64,000 nucleotides of DNA from Terebella lapidaria (GCA_949152475.1 OX424564.1:28084165-28148164), one strand, 5' to 3'. Counted from the stretch's first letter, positions 47,422 through 58,130 are shown. A program made the numbers and translations. Notes: generated by a model not told the origin, from the letters alone.

Positions 47422-48560
47422 AAGTGACATGGCCTTGAGAACAAAGGGGCGTAACAGTGACATTACCAACTTCTCTTTAGATGTTAGATTGTTTAGGACA
47501 TACATGATGGGTTCGTTGTCGGTGTATAAGATGATTCGTTTGTTTGCCCATTGATCTCCCCACGTTTGTAACGCTGCATAAATGGGGTACAGTTCAAGAA
47601 CAGTGATGGGAAATTTTTGCCATTCCCCGGGCCATGTCCCGTGGAGCCAGTGTGTGCCGAATATGGCGGCAAAGCCAATACTTTGTGAAGAATCGGTATG
47701 TAGTTCTAACTTGTCACTGTTTGTCCAATGCAAGTCTGACATGAAGGCCTTGCCATTGAATCGGTCTAGGAAGAAGTGCCACGTGCGCAAATCTGCACGT
47801 GATTCTTTGTTAAGGCGTATGTGGTGATGGGGGAGAAATGGGCCGCAGGTCAGTTGATATAGTCTTCTAAGAAAGACCCTGCCACCAGGAATGATGTAAC
47901 AACAATGATTAAGTGAACCACATAGTGACTGCAGTTCCCTGAGTGTTATTTTCTTTTTGGACATATTGTCGGAGACTAATTTCCTGTATTTGACCACTTT
48001 GTCATCCGGAAGACGCGCTTCCAATTTTATGGTATCAAGTTCAATACCCGCAAACGAAAGGACGGTATCCGGACCCAACGTTTTCTCGGGGGCCAAAGGT
48101 ACGCCAATACTTTGACACATGTGAGTGAATTTATTGAGTTGGATCTGGGTTTGAGTTTGTGTTTGGGCTATTATCAAGAAGTCATCAAGGATATGGAGCA
48201 TGTATTTTATAGAATAGTTTTCCTGTGCAGACCATTGTATTGCCGTGCTGAACCGTTCAAAAACTTGACAACTTGTGCTTAAACCCATAGGGAGCATTTT
48301 ATCGAAGTAATATTTATTTTGGAAGGAAAACCCCAATAACTTATAGTCCTTAGGATGGACGGGGATTATGCGGAACGCCGACTGGATGTCCGTTTTGGCC
48401 AAGAAGTAACCTGTACCTAACGTCTGTATAATGCTGATTGCTCTGTCAACCGTGTCATATTTAACGTGGGTGTATATAGGGTCGATGCCATCATTAACGG
48501 ATTGGCCATGGGGATATGAAAGATGATGTATTAGTCGATATTTTCCCGGGGTTTTGGTCC
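47422..48560 (-). pseudogene. Reverse transcriptase-RNase H of the YR retrotransposon
   Basis: This polymerase copies the element's RNA. The open part runs 48402-47407, and the domain starts further upstream in a shifted frame with GKYRLIHHLSYPHGQSVNDG (near 48560-48500). Catalytic residues are visible: first Asp in AKTDIQSAF (residue 5 of the open frame) and the Asp pair in HILDDFL (73-74). RNase H acidic residues are in LHTDSS (about 237), VLELYP (270) and YTDNEP (295). The final RNase H segment lies beyond the 122-bp insertion. A frameshift near 48560 separates it from the upstream polyprotein. The spurious tail PVCL comes from the inserted repeat. Confidence 0.92.
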
Positions 48561-50006
48561 AGAGACTCTGTTGAGGGTGATTTCTGAATTTATCATAGAT
48601 GACACGATATCCGGGTGTTCATAGATAGAGGGGAGATTGTATATTTTTAATGGGGGGTGTTTTCCCCAAAACGGTATCGTAAAACCATGAGTAAACCCTC
48701 GGATAAGAAACTCTGATTCCAAGGGGTTGTAGTTCTCGAGTTCGAGACTAAGTGATTCAACGTTTATTGGTGTTGGAAGAGTGTTTTGTCCAGGGATTTT
48801 TATTGGCGGTGTTGTCTTTAGCTCGGGAACAGAAACATGCCCGGTGTCGTTCTTGACGGCAGACAAAGCAGGTGTGATCAAATCGGCAGTTGGCCGAGCA
48901 TGACATGTTTTCGTGGTAGCGCCAGCAGAAACCGCTTGGGCGTGATTGTCCCGAACCTGAGACTTGGCTTTCTGTGAGCTCCCGGGATGGGAGACCGGAA
49001 CGAAAGGACTGGTTGTTGCTGTGTTTGTTAGTACCAGCCACGGCTTTGTGCCATAATTCTGCCTGTTGAATCTGCCAAGGCCAATTAGTGGTAGCTCTCA
49101 TTTTACGAGAGTTCTCGTCATAGAAACTCCACTGATAACCGTTCTCGTTGAGGTCACGGATATTGTCAGCGTATTTTAGGAGATTGAGAAATTCAGACGG
49201 ATATTGTTGAACATAGACGGTAGCGAATGCTAAGAAGGATTTTAACCACCCGTTGAAACTTTGGGGGGATTTGGATTTGTTGGACCTGATCACCATAGTC
49301 TGAGATTGATCGTCTCCCTGTAATGAGTTGGACTATATGGTGATAGCATCTTCCAGAGTTGAAACTTTGAGAAGAGTCTTGATATCAACATACTGATTTG
49401 TGATAATTAATGTTCTTGTCTTTTGTTCAATGAGAGCATCCAATGGCGCTGATTGAATGAGATAATTACCCATATGCAGGTTGATGTGTTGTTGTGGAGA
49501 CGGCAACGGAGGTTCCGTGGGGGTTGTTGTTTGAAGGGATGTTCCAGCAGGATTGATGCCCACGTTGGCGATTGGTGGTGGATGAGCCAGAACAGTGCTA
49601 ATTTGGGCGTTGGGAGGTGGGCCGTGAGTTTGAGTGAGATGGGAACGGGGATATTGTTGGATTGGACAGGAAGGAGAGGGAGACCAGTCTGCCCTTGGTT
49701 GACTGGATATTGAGGTGTGATTGGGTGACATACAGGTGGGTTAGTGACCAAACCAGACTGCCCTTGGTTGACCGGTTGGTGGGGAAGAACTGACGGAGAA
49801 TTGAGATGACCAGTTTGCCCTTGGTTGACTGGAGTAACCTGGAACAGGGGCGGAGAGTTGATAACCAGACCCGTCTGGGCTTGGCTGAATGGCTGTTGAA
49901 TAGGTGGAGGAGGAGGGGTTGTAACTGGATTTTGTATTGGGAAAACTGTGGATGGTATCCCAGGGGTACTTCCTCCGGTTGGCACGGTAACTGTGAAGGC
50001 GTTCAT
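48531..50006 (-). pseudogene. Gag-like protein with Pro-rich repeats and CCCH-type zinc finger
   Basis: The N-terminal part (ATG 50006) is Pro/Gln-rich with four or more VNQGQ(T/S)G repeats. A frame change near 49670 leads to a segment ending STLEDAITI and an in-frame TAG at 49335-49333. The same frame continues from 49296 with a conserved gag-like region (SFNGWLKSFLAFATVYVQQY) and a Cys/His cluster: FCWRYHENMSC, ANCRFDHTC, FVCRQERHRACF. Such a CCCH plus CxxC-H-C cluster is usual in gag of DIRS-order elements and binds RNA. A linker (to 48531) leads to the RT with a frame change. The true start may be upstream: an acceptor-like CACCAAACAG at about 50070 opens the same frame with RIPDTPSPQPSTSALG. 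Confidence 0.8.
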
Positions 50007-50149
50007 GCTTGGCCTTGACGAACCCAGGGCTGAGGTAGAGGGCTGAGGGGAAGGGGTGTCTGGGATTCGTCTGTTTGGTGATAGAAAAATAATCGTGAAA
50101 TTGAAATACCGTTAGTGTGAATGAACATGACTATACATATTCGGACTCT

Positions 50150-50360
50150 CTAGAGCAAGATTTCAGTTCTTGCCAGACTGTCAGTGCCTACCCGATCACC
50201 GGACTGATATCTGCGTTGGAATGTGTGTGAGGCGGGGATTTGGACCTTGATTCAGGAGTGTCCTGAACTGTGACCCGGCTCACCCGACTCTGTCATTTCT
50301 TGGGTGGGGGTGGAGTGTGATCTTTTTTTCCCCTTCCCTTTCGGTTTGGGGGCTGTGTAA
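50150..50360 (-). other. Possible upstream exon, basic peptide
   Basis: The minus strand has a good acceptor (TTCTCTACTTTACACAG, ending about 50354), then an open basic run PKPKGKGKKRSHSTP and QEMTESGEPGHSSGHS before a TGA. It resembles a nuclear-localisation segment and could be the gag start if spliced. The stop and lack of a clear donor keep this tentative. Confidence 0.25.
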
Positions 50361-50510
50361 AGTAGAGAATAAATATTTGTAATCTGTAATTAGATATCAT
50401 CGTAGATTTATCAACGATAATATTCGTGATAAAGGAAATGAAATAATGAAAATATTATTATTTGTGAACCATTTAGAATGTAGGATAATTTTGGGGTTAT
50501 GTGAGATAAT

Positions 50511-51062
50511 GGGATATCATCATCCCTAAAACAGGCTATCATCAGCCTTTATGAGATATCGGGATATCATCATCCCTAAAACAGGCTATCATCAGCCTAC
50601 CATAACGGGATATCATCATCCCTAAAACAGGCTATCATCAGCCTACCATAAAGGGATATCATCATCCCTAAAACAGGCTATCATCAGACTACCATAACGG
50701 GATATCATCATCCCTAAAACAGGCTATCATCAGCCTACCATAACGGGATATCATCATCCCTAAAACAGGCTATCATCAGCTTATATAAGATAACGGGATA
50801 TCATCATCCCTAAAACAGGCTATCATCAGCCTACATAATATAACAGGATATCATCATCCCTAAAACAGGCTATCATCAGCCTACATAATATAACGGGATA
50901 TCATCATCCCTAAAACAGGCTATCATCAGCCTACATAATATAACGGGATATCATCATCCCTAAAACAGGCTATCATCAGCCTACATAATATAACGGGATA
51001 TCATCATCCCTAAAACAGGCTATCATCAGCCTACATAATATAACGGGATATCATCATCCCTA
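50511..51062. repeat. Twelve-unit array of paired hairpins with ATCATC loops
   Basis: Units start at 50511, 50561, 50607, 50653, 50699, 50745, 50795, 50845, 50895, 50945, 50995 and 51045, so the period is 46 or 50 bp. Each holds GGGAT-ATCATC-ATCCC, then TAAAAC, then AGGCT-ATCATC-AGCCT: two 5-bp stems with the same six-base loop. Spacers are CACCATAACG-like (46-bp units) or ACATAATATAAC (50-bp units). The last unit keeps only the first hairpin. Stem-breaking changes are rare (units 4, 6/7 and 8). It lies between the hydrolase and gag frames, so it would be transcribed as GAUGAU loops. Confidence 0.92.
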
Positions 51063-51625
51063 AAGCAGAGTATAATTGTTGGTTAAAATTTATACGTGAT
51101 GGTAAAGTGTGATAAGGATCTGGAATAATTGTAGAATTGATGTGTCATAGTAACAGTTAGGAATTATACCCACCATTGAGCGGAGGAAGGACAGAAATGA
51201 TAGCCCCTCTCATGGATCGCCATAACTTTAAAGCTATAATCACTTTTAGAATTGACAAAATTTATTCATTCTGCGATAACTTTATTTTGTCTATAGAATG
51301 AGAAATTGTACAAATTTTGGCTCTGAAAATGTGTACTACGTGCCTAAATAGAGTTTCCAAAAATCAAGATTTGCATCATTTTTTTCCTAAAAGCGGCCCG
51401 CCTTTTGGGCGAGTTCTATACACAGTCTGATGACGTCATTGGTATTTGTCTAGATACTGTGGCAACCGGCAATGTAGGCAGGCCGATCATTCTCTATCCA
51501 CTGTTTTCATGCACGATCAACGGCAATTTTCTGAGTATCTGTTGTCGATCTGTGCATATTTCCTATGTATTCCCGACTATCTCGAGATGTACTTTCAAGT
51601 TTGCGTGACAAAAAAGAATGCTAAG
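51063..51625. other. Non-coding part between array and hydrolase frame
   Basis: No frame on the minus strand. The plus-strand frames at 51405-51634 have no motif. The stretch contains GCGGCCCGCCTTTTGGGCGA, a small GC hairpin near 51393-51411. Confidence 0.4.
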
Positions 51626-52183
51626 TTAGGCTGATTTTAAAAGTGATTCCAACTTTAAGTTTCCTCTCTCATTCAAATGAGTTCCATCCTCAGAAATGAT
51701 CATATCAGACAGATCAATAATACCTCGGTGTTGCCAAAATTTGACATTAGGAAGTGAAAGTGTTAGTTTTTTCAACTCTTGGTTGGACCACTTGACTTTT
51801 TCATTGTACCGGTCAACGTGAGCAGAGGTTGGAAGGTATTTGCTAGTTCGTCGAAAATAAAGTTGGCCGATGAATACTCGTGGCTGGACATGTTGGTTGG
51901 ATGTGGACAACTGGTGGGCCAATTGACATATCTGAGTAGGGATGTGTAAATGGTCATCGGCTCGTTCGCCACCGAAATCATTCCCTCCAATTTGAAGGAA
52001 TATGCCATGGACATTCTTACTAGATATTGAATGTATTTCACGAGTGAATCTTGACACTTTCGCCCCACTGAAATGGATGAACTCAACTTGACAATTGTCC
52101 AAACCAAAAGATGGCCTAAAATTTCGAAGGTGGTGAATGTAACTATGTCCAATGACAAGAAAGTTGGAATGATAACGATCCAT
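51626..52183 (-). CDS. SGNH/GDSL-like hydrolase of the retrotransposon
   Basis: Open 185-codon frame with the four SGNH blocks in order: block I VIGHSYI (Ser14), block II HFSGAK (Gly40), block III LQIGGND (Asn68), block V EDGTHL (Asp166 and His169). GHS replaces the usual GDS, as in many retroelement-borne members. These are serine esterases, and in Ngaro and some other retroelements they are accessory proteins of unknown substrate. The length is near a complete small SGNH domain. It is intact, unlike the other frames of the element. An overlapping frame (start 52347) may provide an N-terminal extension through a frameshift; its later part is a shadow. It could also be a separate host-exapted gene, but the strand and the neighbourhood favour the element. 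Confidence 0.82.
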   Translation of the reverse strand: MDRYHSNFLVIGHSYIHHLRNFRPSFGLDNCQVEFIHFSGAKVSRFTREIHSISSKNVHGIFLQIGGNDFGGERADDHLHIPTQICQLAHQLSTSNQHVQPRVFIGQLYFRRTSKYLPTSAHVDRYNEKVKWSNQELKKLTLSLPNVKFWQHRGIIDLSDMIISEDGTHLNERGNLKLESLLKSA

Positions 52184-52347
52184 CCTTGAGATGAAAACTG
52201 ATTGACATGTGTGATATTCGAATGGGGGATGTTGAGGTTTGTTATACCTTCATGGCGGACTGTGGAATTCAGCGTGGCGAGACTTGAATTTTTTAGGCTC
52301 GAGGAGATATGCCGATCGTGCTTGAAAACTGGTTGAAATTTGTCCAC

Positions 52348-52780
52348 AGTGTCACATTTTGCCTAATGAACACAATCCTCCACAAACGCGTCCCTGTATC
52401 ACTTTGAAAACGGAGACAAATCGCCGAAATGAAGCAAAATCAAACGAACAAAATCAAACGACCATTTTCAATGAGCTGAACTGTTTGTTGAAGATAGGGG
52501 TAACCCTTGGTTACGCAAGATGATCACTGCCTGTAAGCGATTATGATAAAAATGGAGATAATGTCGAATCTCACCCAATACCTCCACTTTCATAAATTTA
52601 ATTACGATTGTAATTATGTTTTATGTAAATTATAATCCAATAAGTGAATTTATAACAATTTCTGATGAATATTGTTACCGAAAATGTAACCATATTGACC
52701 GTTAGGTCCTGAGGCTTCCTTCAAACTTTTAACATACTATATTCTTTCTTTCAATTGACTAGTGTGACCCTCCCACAATC
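52348..52780. other. No gene seen
   Basis: AT-rich, with ATAATTACATTAAAT-like palindromic words (52595-52640). The retrotransposon 5' terminus probably lies here but could not be fixed. Confidence 0.35.
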
Positions 52781-52784
52781 AGTC

Positions 52785-53287
52785 TTTGAGAAAACAAGCA
52801 GAAACCAATAAACAACTTCCAAGTTCTAGCACTTTCATCCTGCAATATATGTGTGGAAATTTCTTGTGGTGAGCCAATAAGCTTCTCACATGGACATGGC
52901 ATGATCAATCCTGACCCAATATAGAGGAGAAGAGTACAATGAACTATGTGATAAATGGATCACACCAACGTGCCCGCCTATGAGATTTGTATTCAGGGTC
53001 ACAAATATCGGTGCCTCCCCACATATTATGAAGACCCACAGAGCTTGGTCGAAATGTCAAGGATGTTATAAAAGTGGACATACTGCTGAAACAAATGCGT
53101 TTATTTGCACCCATGTGCTAATCCGAATCAGTTCGCACAAATGCGAAAAACAAGATGTCAAAGATTTTTTCAGTCACGGCGTTGATGGGCTCGTTCAGAA
53201 TACCAGCTGCAAAGTTATTAGATTCCACAGTTGGACAGAAAAATTCACAGGAAATGAGAACTTATCAACTCCAGTGGAATGTTGACA
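52785..53287 (+). pseudogene. 'MRFV-TN' module, best-preserved copy
   Basis: A 101-codon frame (52980-53285) runs from MRFVFRVTNIGASPHIM through CQGCYKSGHTAETNAFICTH and SHKCEKQDVKDFFSHGVDG to STPVEC. In the same frame upstream, EEYNELCDKWITP precedes it, so the start may be earlier. Several Cys (SKCQGC, FICTH, SHKCE) suit a secreted protein. Segments match 15.6, 22.3, 22.8 and 41.6-42.2 kb as protein. It lacks stops over about 120 codons, so it may be a live exon. Family unknown. Confidence 0.45.
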
Positions 53288-53432
53288 TGTTTATTATCAG
53301 TGCATAGTATCATGTCCAGCAGTTGTGTTTTATGTCCAAAGCATGATTCGATCACCATTGGTATTTGTGAATGTTCTCAGCTTGTGCGCATATTTCAATT
53401 GCGTGTTTCTCGCAGCTGTATGTACACTTGCG

Positions 53433-54361
53433 TAAGTTTAGTCTACAATGCTTTACCTTCTTGACTCTGAATCAAATCTTGTAAATTATTTTTGTCACAT
53501 CTCATGCATGCAATATGTCATTGAACAGACTGATACATGATCCGACAATTTTATCAGACAGTTTTTTCTATATAGTTGAGGAGATTTCCTAAATCATAGA
53601 TCTTTTTTGTCCATACATTTTTGGCCGACAATCGAAACACTAAAACTGGCAACCTCACACACAGAGATTCAAGACGTAACTCATATACATGTCAGTAAGG
53701 TGCATATCAATAATTTAAATTATTAAGAGACAGACATCGACTGCCACTTAAAAACCAGTTACTGAATCATATGTTTTCCCACTGATCACCGTTTTAGCAC
53801 ATAATGAATTCATATCATCACGATACCATCAATGCAACTTAGTGATAGTGTAACGTCGTTTATATTGTATGTTTGCAGTCCGTCTGCTGATATTCGATAG
53901 ATCGAAAGCACTTTGCATCATTCCAGGACAATCTCTGGTGCTGTCTCAATGAAAGACCTTTTGAGAAGTGCGTCATGTTTGGCCCAAATACCTGTGTCCT
54001 TTGATCTCGGAAATTGGTGTATTTATATGTTGCATATTTTTAGAATATTTCTTAGTAAACAATTACGAGACAGTTTGATCTCTGAAGGCGGTAAGTAAGT
54101 GTGTTTACACAGAATGGTATGTGCTTCCGAAAATTGTATGGGACTTCATGCACCCTCATATAAGACTATAAAATCTGGCAACTATAAACCGGATCCAAAG
54201 TACTAGCGCTGACTAATTTTCCTAGTCTAACACAATATGTTATCTACGGAGCCGCTGCGAGGACATGGAAGGAATTTTCTCGGACATACCGTTATTGTGT
54301 TCCTTTGAAATATTATTGTGCTCACTCGCAATCTTGTTGCGTTCCCTCACAATCCGGATCA
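53433..54361. repeat. 929-bp tandem duplication, first copy
   Basis: Appears identical in every row compared to 54362-55290, including a 61-codon frame (53913-54098 and 54842-55027). The left border is TAAGTTTAGTCTACAATGC. The right border is inside the foldback transposon (AATCCGGATCA). Junction microhomology is TA. Confidence 0.93.
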
Positions 54362-55290
54362 TAAGTTTAGTCTACAATGCTTTACCTTCTTGACTCTGAA
54401 TCAAATCTTGTAAATTATTTTTGTCACATCTCATGCATGCAATATGTCATTGAACAGACTGATACATGATCCGACAATTTTATCAGACAGTTTTTTCTAT
54501 ATAGTTGAGGAGATTTCCTAAATCATAGATCTTTTTTGTCCATACATTTTTGGCCGACAATCGAAACACTAAAACTGGCAACCTCACACACAGAGATTCA
54601 AGACGTAACTCATATACATGTCAGTAAGGTGCATATCAATAATTTAAATTATTAAGAGACAGACATCGACTGCCACTTAAAAACCAGTTACTGAATCATA
54701 TGTTTTCCCACTGATCACCGTTTTAGCACATAATGAATTCATATCATCACGATACCATCAATGCAACTTAGTGATAGTGTAACGTCGTTTATATTGTATG
54801 TTTGCAGTCCGTCTGCTGATATTCGATAGATCGAAAGCACTTTGCATCATTCCAGGACAATCTCTGGTGCTGTCTCAATGAAAGACCTTTTGAGAAGTGC
54901 GTCATGTTTGGCCCAAATACCTGTGTCCTTTGATCTCGGAAATTGGTGTATTTATATGTTGCATATTTTTAGAATATTTCTTAGTAAACAATTACGAGAC
55001 AGTTTGATCTCTGAAGGCGGTAAGTAAGTGTGTTTACACAGAATGGTATGTGCTTCCGAAAATTGTATGGGACTTCATGCACCCTCATATAAGACTATAA
55101 AATCTGGCAACTATAAACCGGATCCAAAGTACTAGCGCTGACTAATTTTCCTAGTCTAACACAATATGTTATCTACGGAGCCGCTGCGAGGACATGGAAG
55201 GAATTTTCTCGGACATACCGTTATTGTGTTCCTTTGAAATATTATTGTGCTCACTCGCAATCTTGTTGCGTTCCCTCACAATCCGGATCA
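54362..55290. repeat. 929-bp tandem duplication, second copy
   Basis: Second copy of 53433-54361. The first copy ends 117 bp into the foldback element, and this copy continues into the whole element. Absence of visible differences means a very recent event or an assembly artefact. Confidence 0.93.
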
Positions 55291-55891
55291 TATTCCCTCA
55301 CATTTCGGATCGCATTCCCTTGCGATTTCATTGTAATCCCTCGTTTTTTGGATAGTGTCATCTTGCGATAGCCTTCTTTGTGCTGATACAATTGTGAGGA
55401 AACGCAGTCTTATTATGTTCCTTCACAATCCGGATCACATTCCCTCACATTCTGGTTTGCATTCCCTCGCGATCTCATTGTAATTCCTCGCATTCTGGAT
55501 CGCGTTCCCTTGCGATAGCCTTCATTGTGCTGATGCCTCGCAATCTTATTTTGTTCCCTCAAAATCTGGATCATATTCCCTCACATTCCTGATTGCATTG
55601 CCTCTCGATCTCATTGTAATACATCGCATTATGTATCGCATTCCCTCGTGATAATATTCATTGCGCTGATGCCCCTGACCTCCAAGAAGGTTTTTTCCAC
55701 AACATCGCGAGAAAATGCGTTCCGAAATGCGAGGGAACACAATGAGTTCGCGAGGGAATGTGCTCTGGAATGCAACGGAACTTGATCTGCGAGGGAACAC
55801 AATAAGATTGCAAGGAACACAATAAGATCATGGGAGAACGCAAAAACAATGTGCTAAAATATTTCTTCAATGTCCCCTCAGAGGCACCGTA
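55174..55891. mobile_element. Foldback transposon, second member, 6-bp TSD GTTATC
   Basis: Starts TACGGAGCCGCTGCGAGGAC, ends GAGGCACCGTA, with GTTATC on both sides (55168-55173 and 55892-55897). The arms carry TTCCCTC(G/A)C-rich units in opposite orientation about a centre near 55665-55705 that shares CCAAGAAGGTT-like sequence with the centre of 38999-39562. It is more diverged than that copy. The 5' 117 bp also occur at 54245-54361 because of the tandem duplication. Repetitive frames inside are not genes. Confidence 0.85.
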
Positions 55892-56098
55892 GTTATCCGA
55901 GATACTTTGGTGTTGCTAACTTCTGACCCCCGCACAGCTGAATCTCTCCATTTCACATGTGGTAGTGAATCTATAAAAAAAAAAGCTCACATCGCAGAAT
56001 ATATTAACTATTGCAGATGTTTCGAATGTTTATTATGAATAAATTAATGAATCTTGTCAGATGAGAAGTCTGTCTCATATCAGTTCAATTTCTCAACG

Positions 56099-56224
56099 CC
56101 AGTGTGTCTTTGAATAAACTATTTGGTCGGGCTTTGTTTCTATTGCAAAATGTTGTATTTTACATTTGTTATTGACATCATCGAAATCTGACTGTATTGG
56201 TGGTAACAGATTGATACTTACATT
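56099..56224. mobile_element. 126-bp short repeat, second copy
   Basis: Inverted relative to 47300-47421 and closely similar, with the same ends (CCAGTGTGTCTTTG and ACTTACATT). The flanks are CAACG and GTTACC, so no clear target duplication. Confidence 0.75.
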
Positions 56225-57236
56225 GTTACCGGAAGACTTAAAACGCAACATTCAATAAGATTGGGGAGTAACATATAATATTATGGTAGAAGTGTGAATG
56301 GTAAATTAGGTCCCCGCTCGAACCATATCTCGTGAAACCTTCGTACCGAAATTGTTTTTGATAGATTCGTAGCACTTTGTTTCAATTTGTTCCAATATGA
56401 CTGATATTGATCATGATTGTGATGGGGTAGTTGCAGCAACTTGAAAATAATTCAAGTTTGAAAACTGAAATGCATGCAATCATTATTTGCATTAACAATG
56501 CAAATTAACCACATATTGACGTCATATATTATGAGCTCTGATATCGAATATGACATATCCACTGAACTGGCTTTATACCTCAGATTACTCCATAAAACAC
56601 GACAGTATCGAAATGAGGTCTTTAGTAGAAATAGTTGCTTCCAGTTTCTGTACGTTCCGGACGTAAAGCTCTTAATTAGTATTAATTTCCCAATCACGTT
56701 GTTCTGCACGTGTTGACTTGCAAGATCCTGATCTGAACCTCGTTCTTCGCCACGGGAAATTGGACATCTGTTTTGTTAAAAGGAGGTCCACTCTTTTGTC
56801 AGTGGTGGATCCTGAGAAGATGCATTTATCTACAACATAACGTGTATCGATTAACCAAACATTTTTGCTAGTCTCCCAAGGTCGAGATGGGAGGAAATAG
56901 CCTATGAGTATGAAGGATTTATTGTGAGTTGATAACACTGGAAAAAACACTATGAGATAAATTGAATATCAATCAATGTGTGATTATTCTAACACCGAGG
57001 GTATGGAAATGAGTCAATAACAGTTAAAACTCATTGGCAAACAGTTATTTTGGATTGCCAGTGCCTATTCAGTTAGAATTGTACAAACCCGTTGCTTGTA
57101 AATGGCGAGAAAGGTACTGAATTCAGTGTGCTATATCTTGTCCTATTTTCACCGAAAAAAAAACATTATAGACATCATATCATACTTTTACCTTGTCTGA
57201 GTAATATTGCCTGATTAGTCTACACGAACATTATAA
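56225..57236. other. No gene seen
   Basis: Frames of 80-92 codons at 56452-56950 overlap on both strands and lack motifs or splice context. Confidence 0.4.
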
Positions 57237-57936
57237 ACGAATGTGTAAATAAAGCCCTAAATATATCTGAGAAATACTTGTCTGTAAACAACCTAAGAAT
57301 GCTATACTCATCTTTTGTTCATTCTCACCTCATTATTAGCAATGCAGTGTGGAGTTCTGCGTGAAGAATTTATTTGAACAAATTGGTAATGCTTAAAAAA
57401 ATCTATTAGGGCTGTAGCCAGAGCATCATATAATTCGTACACAATGGCCCTTTTGAAAAAAATTGAATTTTGAACTTGAATGATATTCCTAATTTAAAAA
57501 TGTGTCAATTCATCTCTTGGCATACCAACAACAAGTTGCCTAATGTTTTGAGTAGCATTTATTTGATCAACGATGTATAAATAAATACGAATGTATAAAT
57601 AAAGCCCTAAATATATCTGAGAAATATTTGTCTGTAAACAACCTAAGAATGCTATACTCATCTTTTGTTCATTCTCACCTCATTATTAGCAATGCAGTGT
57701 GGAGTTCTGCGTGAAGAATTTATTTGAACAAATTGGTAATGCTTAAAAAAATCTATTAGGGCTGTAGCCAGAGCATCATATAATTCGTACACAATGGCCC
57801 TTTTGAAAAAAATTGAATTTTGAACTTGAATGATATTCCTAATTTAAAAATGTGTCAATTCATCTCTTGGCATACCAACAACAAGTTGCCTAATGTTTTG
57901 AGTAGCATTTATTTGATCAACGATGTATAAATAAGT
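57237..57936 (+). mobile_element. LINE RT 3'-end fragment, two tandem copies (350 bp each)
   Basis: Copies 57237-57586 and 57587-57936 differ at only a few positions. Translation with frame breaks gives LNISEKYLSVNNLRMLYSSF, VHSHL, SNAVW and KKSIRAVARAS-like motifs, the C-terminal thumb region of non-LTR (Jockey/CR1-type) reverse transcriptase (pattern: Y..L..P.L.Y...VWG, then KKAIR). Stops interrupt both copies. Confidence 0.7.
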
Positions 57937-57954
57937 GCTCACTCTTTCCGGAAC

Positions 57955-58130
57955 ACCTGATTTCACCTCCTGATGGCCATTTACGGGGGTTCATGAGTTT
58001 CCCTGTCATTTTTGTTTTCTCTCACTTCGTATGCCTGATATGACTTTCTGTCCCCGGACTATGAGATTGGATAACGGACCCTGTTTTGTTTGCTCGGAAT
58101 ACTTGATACTGGGTATTGATTCCACGTCTA
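57955..58130 (-). repeat. Inverted copy of a dispersed repeat
   Basis: The reverse complement matches 27695-27865 and 36690-36850, and partly 22480-22540 (landmarks GTATTCCGAGC, CATAGTCCGG, GAAGTGAGAGAAAACAAAA). It is the only clearly inverted member of that family here and sits between LINE copies 2 and 3. Confidence 0.65.

Larger units (their letters stand above)
46289..52347 (-). mobile_element. Degenerate DIRS/Ngaro-like tyrosine-recombinase retrotransposon
   Basis: On the minus strand the order is SGNH-hydrolase frame, hairpin-repeat array, gag with zinc-finger-like motif, RT plus RNase H, tyrosine recombinase. RT of this type followed by a tyrosine recombinase is diagnostic of DIRS-order elements. 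I see no methyltransferase domain, and Ngaro elements lack it and are known to carry SGNH hydrolases, so Ngaro-like is favoured. The copy is dead: several frameshifts, one in-frame TAG in gag, and a 122-bp repeat inserted in RNase H. Split direct repeats, expected at the ends, were not found by eye, so the outer limits are uncertain. The hydrolase frame may belong to the same element or to a neighbour. Confidence 0.85.

Noticed and set aside
49453..50018. Plus-strand frames rich in Gly/Trp
   Set aside because: Antisense of the Pro-rich gag repeats.
50511..51062. CRISPR-like repeat array
   Set aside because: Regular 46-50-bp spacing, but there are no unique spacers, each unit is repeated whole, and the setting is a eukaryotic retrotransposon.
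51772..52347. 191-codon minus-strand frame as a separate gene
   Set aside because: From about 52190 on it is a shadow of the SGNH hydrolase frame. Only its first 50 or so codons could be an N-terminal extension.
53913..55027. Two identical 61-codon ORFs as conserved genes
   Set aside because: Identity comes from the 929-bp tandem duplication, not from selection.
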